Assembly: GCA_025061865.1 (NCBI GenBank)
Contig: JANXAA010000096.1
Coordinates: forward strand, 1 to 7,681
Reading direction: 5' to 3'
Length of the DNA stretch: 7,681 nucleotides
Origin: Acidobacteriota bacterium
Lineage (GTDB): Bacteria > Acidobacteriota > HRBIN11
Positions 5,507 to 7,681 of this stretch are shown piece by piece. Both the position numbers and the translations under genes were made by a program. Every line of letters starts with the position of its first letter. The stretch's first letter is position 1. The notes under the pieces are model-generated. The model worked only from the letters and a program-made list of their open reading frames with translations, had not been told where the DNA came from and did no database searches.

Positions 5507-6697
5507 CTACGGCGCCACATCGGCCGACTCCCGGGCGTCCGCCAGGGATGCTTCCGGCGAGCCAAAGCGTTGCCGGATCAGACGGTCCAGCTCATCGCGG
5601 AGGCGGGGCAGGATCTCGTCATAGGTATAGGTGCCGATCTTTTCCGGCCCTCGCTTCAGATTTACGTGGGTCGGACCACACCAGAGGCCCAGGTCAGCCG
5701 CATCCGTCTCGCCGGGGCCGTTGACCCGACAGCCCATGACGGCGATGGTGATATCGTAGTCCTTGGCATAAGCCATGAGGGCACGGACCTGCTCAGCCAG
5801 CTCGACAAACCGTTCGTTTTCGACCCGAGAACAGCTCGGGCAACTGACGATGTTCAAGCCCCGGAGGGCCGTCCGGGGGGCGTTCAGGAAGCGTCCCTGG
5901 TAGACGTCCTCGATAATTTGACGGCCGACGAGGACTTCCTCATGCTTCCGGTCGTTGGGCAGGGTTAAGGAGACGCGGATCGTATCGCCGATGCCCTCAG
6001 CCAAGAGGGCTTCGAAGGCGATCCGGGTCTTGACAATCCCCATCGGGGGCAGACCGGCCTCGGTAACGCCCAGGTGGAGAGGCACGTCAGGCCGCTTCTC
6101 GGCAAATCGACGGTTGACCTCAATGACCCGGTAAGGGTCCGAGTCCTTCAGGGACACGACGTACTGGTTAAAGCCCAAGCTGTCTAAGATGTCACAATGG
6201 AAGAGGGCACACTCGAGCATAGCCGTCAGGGGGTCATTCGGGTAGCGACGCTGGAATTCGGGGTCGACCGACCCGCAGTTGACCCCGATGCGGAGGGCAC
6301 AGCCGTGATCCCGGGCGACGGAGGCGATCCAGGCGACTTTCTCCCGGACGTCCTTATGCTTTTCGTGGTGGTAGAGGTGGCCCGGATTGTAGCGGACCTT
6401 ATCCACGTAAGGCGCTACGACGGCGGCCAGCCGGTAGTTCTCCTGGAGGTCGACGGCCAGGACGGCGTCCGTATGCCGACGGATGACTTGCAGGGCCTCC
6501 GCATCCCGGACGCTGTCGACGGCGATCCGAATGATGTCAGCCCCGGCTGCCTGCATGCGCTCGATCTGGGCCAGCGTGGCATCGATGTCAGTCGTCCGGG
6601 TCGCCGTCATCGTCTGGACGGCGATGGGATAGCCGTTCCCGATCAGGACTCGTCCGATACGGACCGTCCGAGTCGGCTTTCGCTGGATGGAGATCAT
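5507..6697 (-). CDS. ispG: 4-hydroxy-3-methylbut-2-enyl diphosphate synthase (IspG/GcpE)
   Basis: This 396-residue enzyme converts 2-C-methyl-erythritol 2,4-cyclodiphosphate to HMBPP, the next-to-last step of the MEP isoprenoid pathway. It uses a [4Fe-4S] cluster and reduced flavodoxin or ferredoxin. The N-terminal TIM-barrel part shows PIAVQTMT (24-31), GADIIRIAV (52-60), VRYNPGH (101-107), IGVNCGS (137-143) and LGVTEAG (209-215). The C-terminal iron-sulfur domain has Cys286 and Cys289 in SCPSCSR, Cys323 in GCRVNGPGE and the cluster-binding Glu330. The segment after it (DLGLWCGPTHVNLKRG) belongs to the bacterial sub-type without the E. coli-like ending. The length is normal. The ATG at 6697 has AGAGG about ten bases upstream, and a good promoter lies just before it. 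It is the first gene of the leftward cluster. Confidence 0.95.
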   Translation of the reverse strand: MISIQRKPTRTVRIGRVLIGNGYPIAVQTMTATRTTDIDATLAQIERMQAAGADIIRIAVDSVRDAEALQVIRRHTDAVLAVDLQENYRLAAVVAPYVDKVRYNPGHLYHHEKHKDVREKVAWIASVARDHGCALRIGVNCGSVDPEFQRRYPNDPLTAMLECALFHCDILDSLGFNQYVVSLKDSDPYRVIEVNRRFAEKRPDVPLHLGVTEAGLPPMGIVKTRIAFEALLAEGIGDTIRVSLTLPNDRKHEEVLVGRQIIEDVYQGRFLNAPRTALRGLNIVSCPSCSRVENERFVELAEQVRALMAYAKDYDITIAVMGCRVNGPGETDAADLGLWCGPTHVNLKRGPEKIGTYTYDEILPRLRDELDRLIRQRFGSPEASLADARESADVAP

Positions 6698-7049
6698 AGG
6701 AGAGTCGCCTCTTCGGGAGGACTTCTTATGATTATGGCTCTTTCAGAAGTCGGTGCCAACTGTCGGAACACCGGGAGTCATCCGGGCGTCGCCGATAACG
6801 GGGGCGTCCTTCGTCCCAACGCCAACAGTCATGCTGGCGTTAGTCTTAAATCGATCCCCATCCCGATGGCTTTACTGCGCTGTTGAGACGCGACGTTCGG
6901 TGTCTTCCCGATGGCACCGACGGCATTCTGGAAGAGACGGGGTCATCCGTCCCGCCTGCACTCCCAGGTATAGCCCCCCGCCTGACCACTCTCCCTATGG
7001 ATGCTTACTGACCTATCACCTTGCTGGCTTGTGGCCTTAACTGCCTCAT
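6698..7049. other. 352-bp intergenic region upstream of ispG
   Basis: This region separates the tail-anchored protein gene from ispG. The ispG promoter lies at its left end. A hairpin (AACGCCA at 6818-6824, TGGCGTT at 6835-6841, 10-nt loop) sits about 60 bp upstream of that promoter. A 52-codon rightward ORF (6728-6886) has a well-placed GGGAGG, but it overlaps the promoter and is not called as a gene. From about 6890 to 7049 I see no gene, tRNA or riboswitch. Confidence 0.6.
6731..6759 (-). promoter_or_regulatory. sigma-70-like promoter for ispG and the leftward cluster
   Basis: On the leftward strand, TTGGCA (6759-6754, five of six -35 matches) is followed after exactly 17 nt by CATAAT (6736-6731, five of six -10 matches). 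Transcription would start near 6724, leaving a leader of about 27 nt before the ispG ATG. Spacing, match quality and position all agree, making this the best promoter in the window. Confidence 0.65.
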
Positions 7050-7538
7050 TTACCCCATTAGGTACCCGACCGCCAAAAGGCCGATCAGCCCGAGGAGGAT
7101 CAGGGACAGACAGCCCATCGGGTAGACCCGGGGATTGTAGACAGCCGTGGGTGAACGGCCGTACCAAAGGATGTCGGCCTCTTCCGGGATGCCAAAGACG
7201 TCGTGAAGGAGGTCTTCTAACAGGCGGGGAGCCTCACTGGCCGGGACCGAGAGGGTCAGGACCTTAGGATAAGGGACACCCTCTGCCGGGATCTCGACGC
7301 CCGGCCGCCAGGTCCGAAGTCGAGCGGCCTCGTCGGGCGTATGCAAGAAGACCTGGACCTCGACTTGGCCGTCCCGTCGGGCCTGGACCTGCCAAAGGGG
7401 TCGGGCTGGTTGACGTTCCCCGAGTCCGAGGCCGAGCCAATCGACCGATTCCCTCCACAGCCAGAGGCCCCCTTCTGGCTGGCGCTCCCACGCCTGCAAA
7501 GCCTGACGGATCGCGAGCACACGATGGTCCGGATGCAT
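7050..7538 (-). CDS. small tail-anchored protein of unknown function
   Basis: This 162-residue protein has no family I recognise. It has no N-terminal signal peptide. The last 22 residues (141-162) form one hydrophobic segment, CLSLILLGLIGLLAVGYLMG, ending directly at the stop, so the soluble part is probably held on the membrane by its C-terminus and faces the cytoplasm. The soluble part carries a Trp-rich stretch near the N-terminus (LWLWRESVDWLGLGLG at about 25-40) and a Pro/Glu-rich middle, with no cysteine or obvious catalytic motif. The ATG at 7538 is preferred because GGGAGG lies four bases upstream; the frame remains open to a GTG at 7622, which lacks such a signal. It reads in the same direction as ispG but is separated from it by 352 bp and a separate promoter, so it is probably not part of that operon. 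Confidence 0.7.
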   Translation of the reverse strand: MHPDHRVLAIRQALQAWERQPEGGLWLWRESVDWLGLGLGERQPARPLWQVQARRDGQVEVQVFLHTPDEAARLRTWRPGVEIPAEGVPYPKVLTLSVPASEAPRLLEDLLHDVFGIPEEADILWYGRSPTAVYNPRVYPMGCLSLILLGLIGLLAVGYLMG

Positions 7539-7666
7539 GGCGCCTCCCGAAGACCATAGACCCCGGACCTCCTCAGGCTGGACACATCCCTCGTTGGGAG
7601 AAGATGCGGCTCCACCCGCCACGATAGGTCTGGGGTCCGTGACCTGTAGTGATTTGTCAACGTGGA

Positions 7667-7681
7667 TTTTGGGTGTTAGGT
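7667..7681 (+). repeat. start of a GGGTGT-type repeat cut by the window edge
   Basis: TTTTGGGTGT (7667-7676) matches the reverse complement of 1909-1918 exactly over ten bases and is followed by TAGGT. The window ends here, so the full extent is unseen. It may belong to the same dispersed family as the inverted repeat after the thiolase gene. Confidence 0.3.

Noticed and set aside
6197..6886. A 229-codon + strand ORF overlapping the start of ispG
   Set aside because: It is antisense to well-conserved IspG sequence over most of its length and has no family features.
6749..6921. A 9-bp inverted repeat, GTCGGTGCC (6749-6757) and GGCACCGAC (6913-6921), as a possible operator pair around the ispG promoter
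   Set aside because: The arms are about 155 bp apart, and a 9-bp match in a 350-bp GC-rich region is quite likely by chance.
7655..7660. A perfect TTGACA on the - strand, upstream of the tail-anchored protein gene
   Set aside because: No -10-like hexamer occurs 16 to 18 nt downstream (the region reads GACCCC), so a promoter call is not supported.

Overview
The window looks like a piece of chromosome from a GC-rich (about 60% by eye) bacterium. It is probably diderm: it uses the MEP isoprenoid route (ispG) and has an MCE/MlaD-type lipid-transport domain, which is mostly found in cells with an outer membrane. The iron-sulfur family-4-type uracil-DNA glycosylase and the arginine- and proline-rich proteins would suit a thermophile, but I cannot name a taxon. 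No phage, insertion sequence, CRISPR array, tRNA or rRNA is visible.

Layout. Three genes read rightward in the first 3 kb: a DoxX-family membrane protein (96-521), a thiolase with all catalytic residues (665-1852), and an exported protein of unknown function made of two copies of one domain (2071-2922). A 407-bp gap (2923-3329) separates them from the leftward genes that converge on it. It holds a small hairpin, a degenerate 7-bp repeat and one doubtful 34-codon ORF.

From 7538 back to 3330 everything reads leftward: a small tail-anchored protein of unknown function (7538-7050), then ispG (6697-5507), an MCE-domain protein (5436-4621), a RimI-type acetyltransferase (4624-4082) and a uracil-DNA glycosylase (3947-3330). 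A good sigma-70-like promoter (TTGGCA, 17-nt spacer, CATAAT) lies just upstream of ispG and probably drives this cluster. The mce and rimI genes overlap by ATGA, so at least these two are translationally coupled. The four products (isoprenoid synthesis, lipid transport, protein acetylation, DNA repair) do not form one pathway, and the cluster looks like a housekeeping operon of convenience.

The least ordinary parts are: the two-domain exported protein; short degenerate repeats built on 7-bp units, present between genes at three places in 1.1 kb, with a possible second family; a nested inverted repeat between rimI and udg; a palindromic GC-rich repeat that stays open in frame with the start of the MCE gene; and a glycosylase with a longer loop between its third and fourth cysteines. 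I see no convincing new multi-gene system. Functional calls come from recognising motifs by eye, with no database search.
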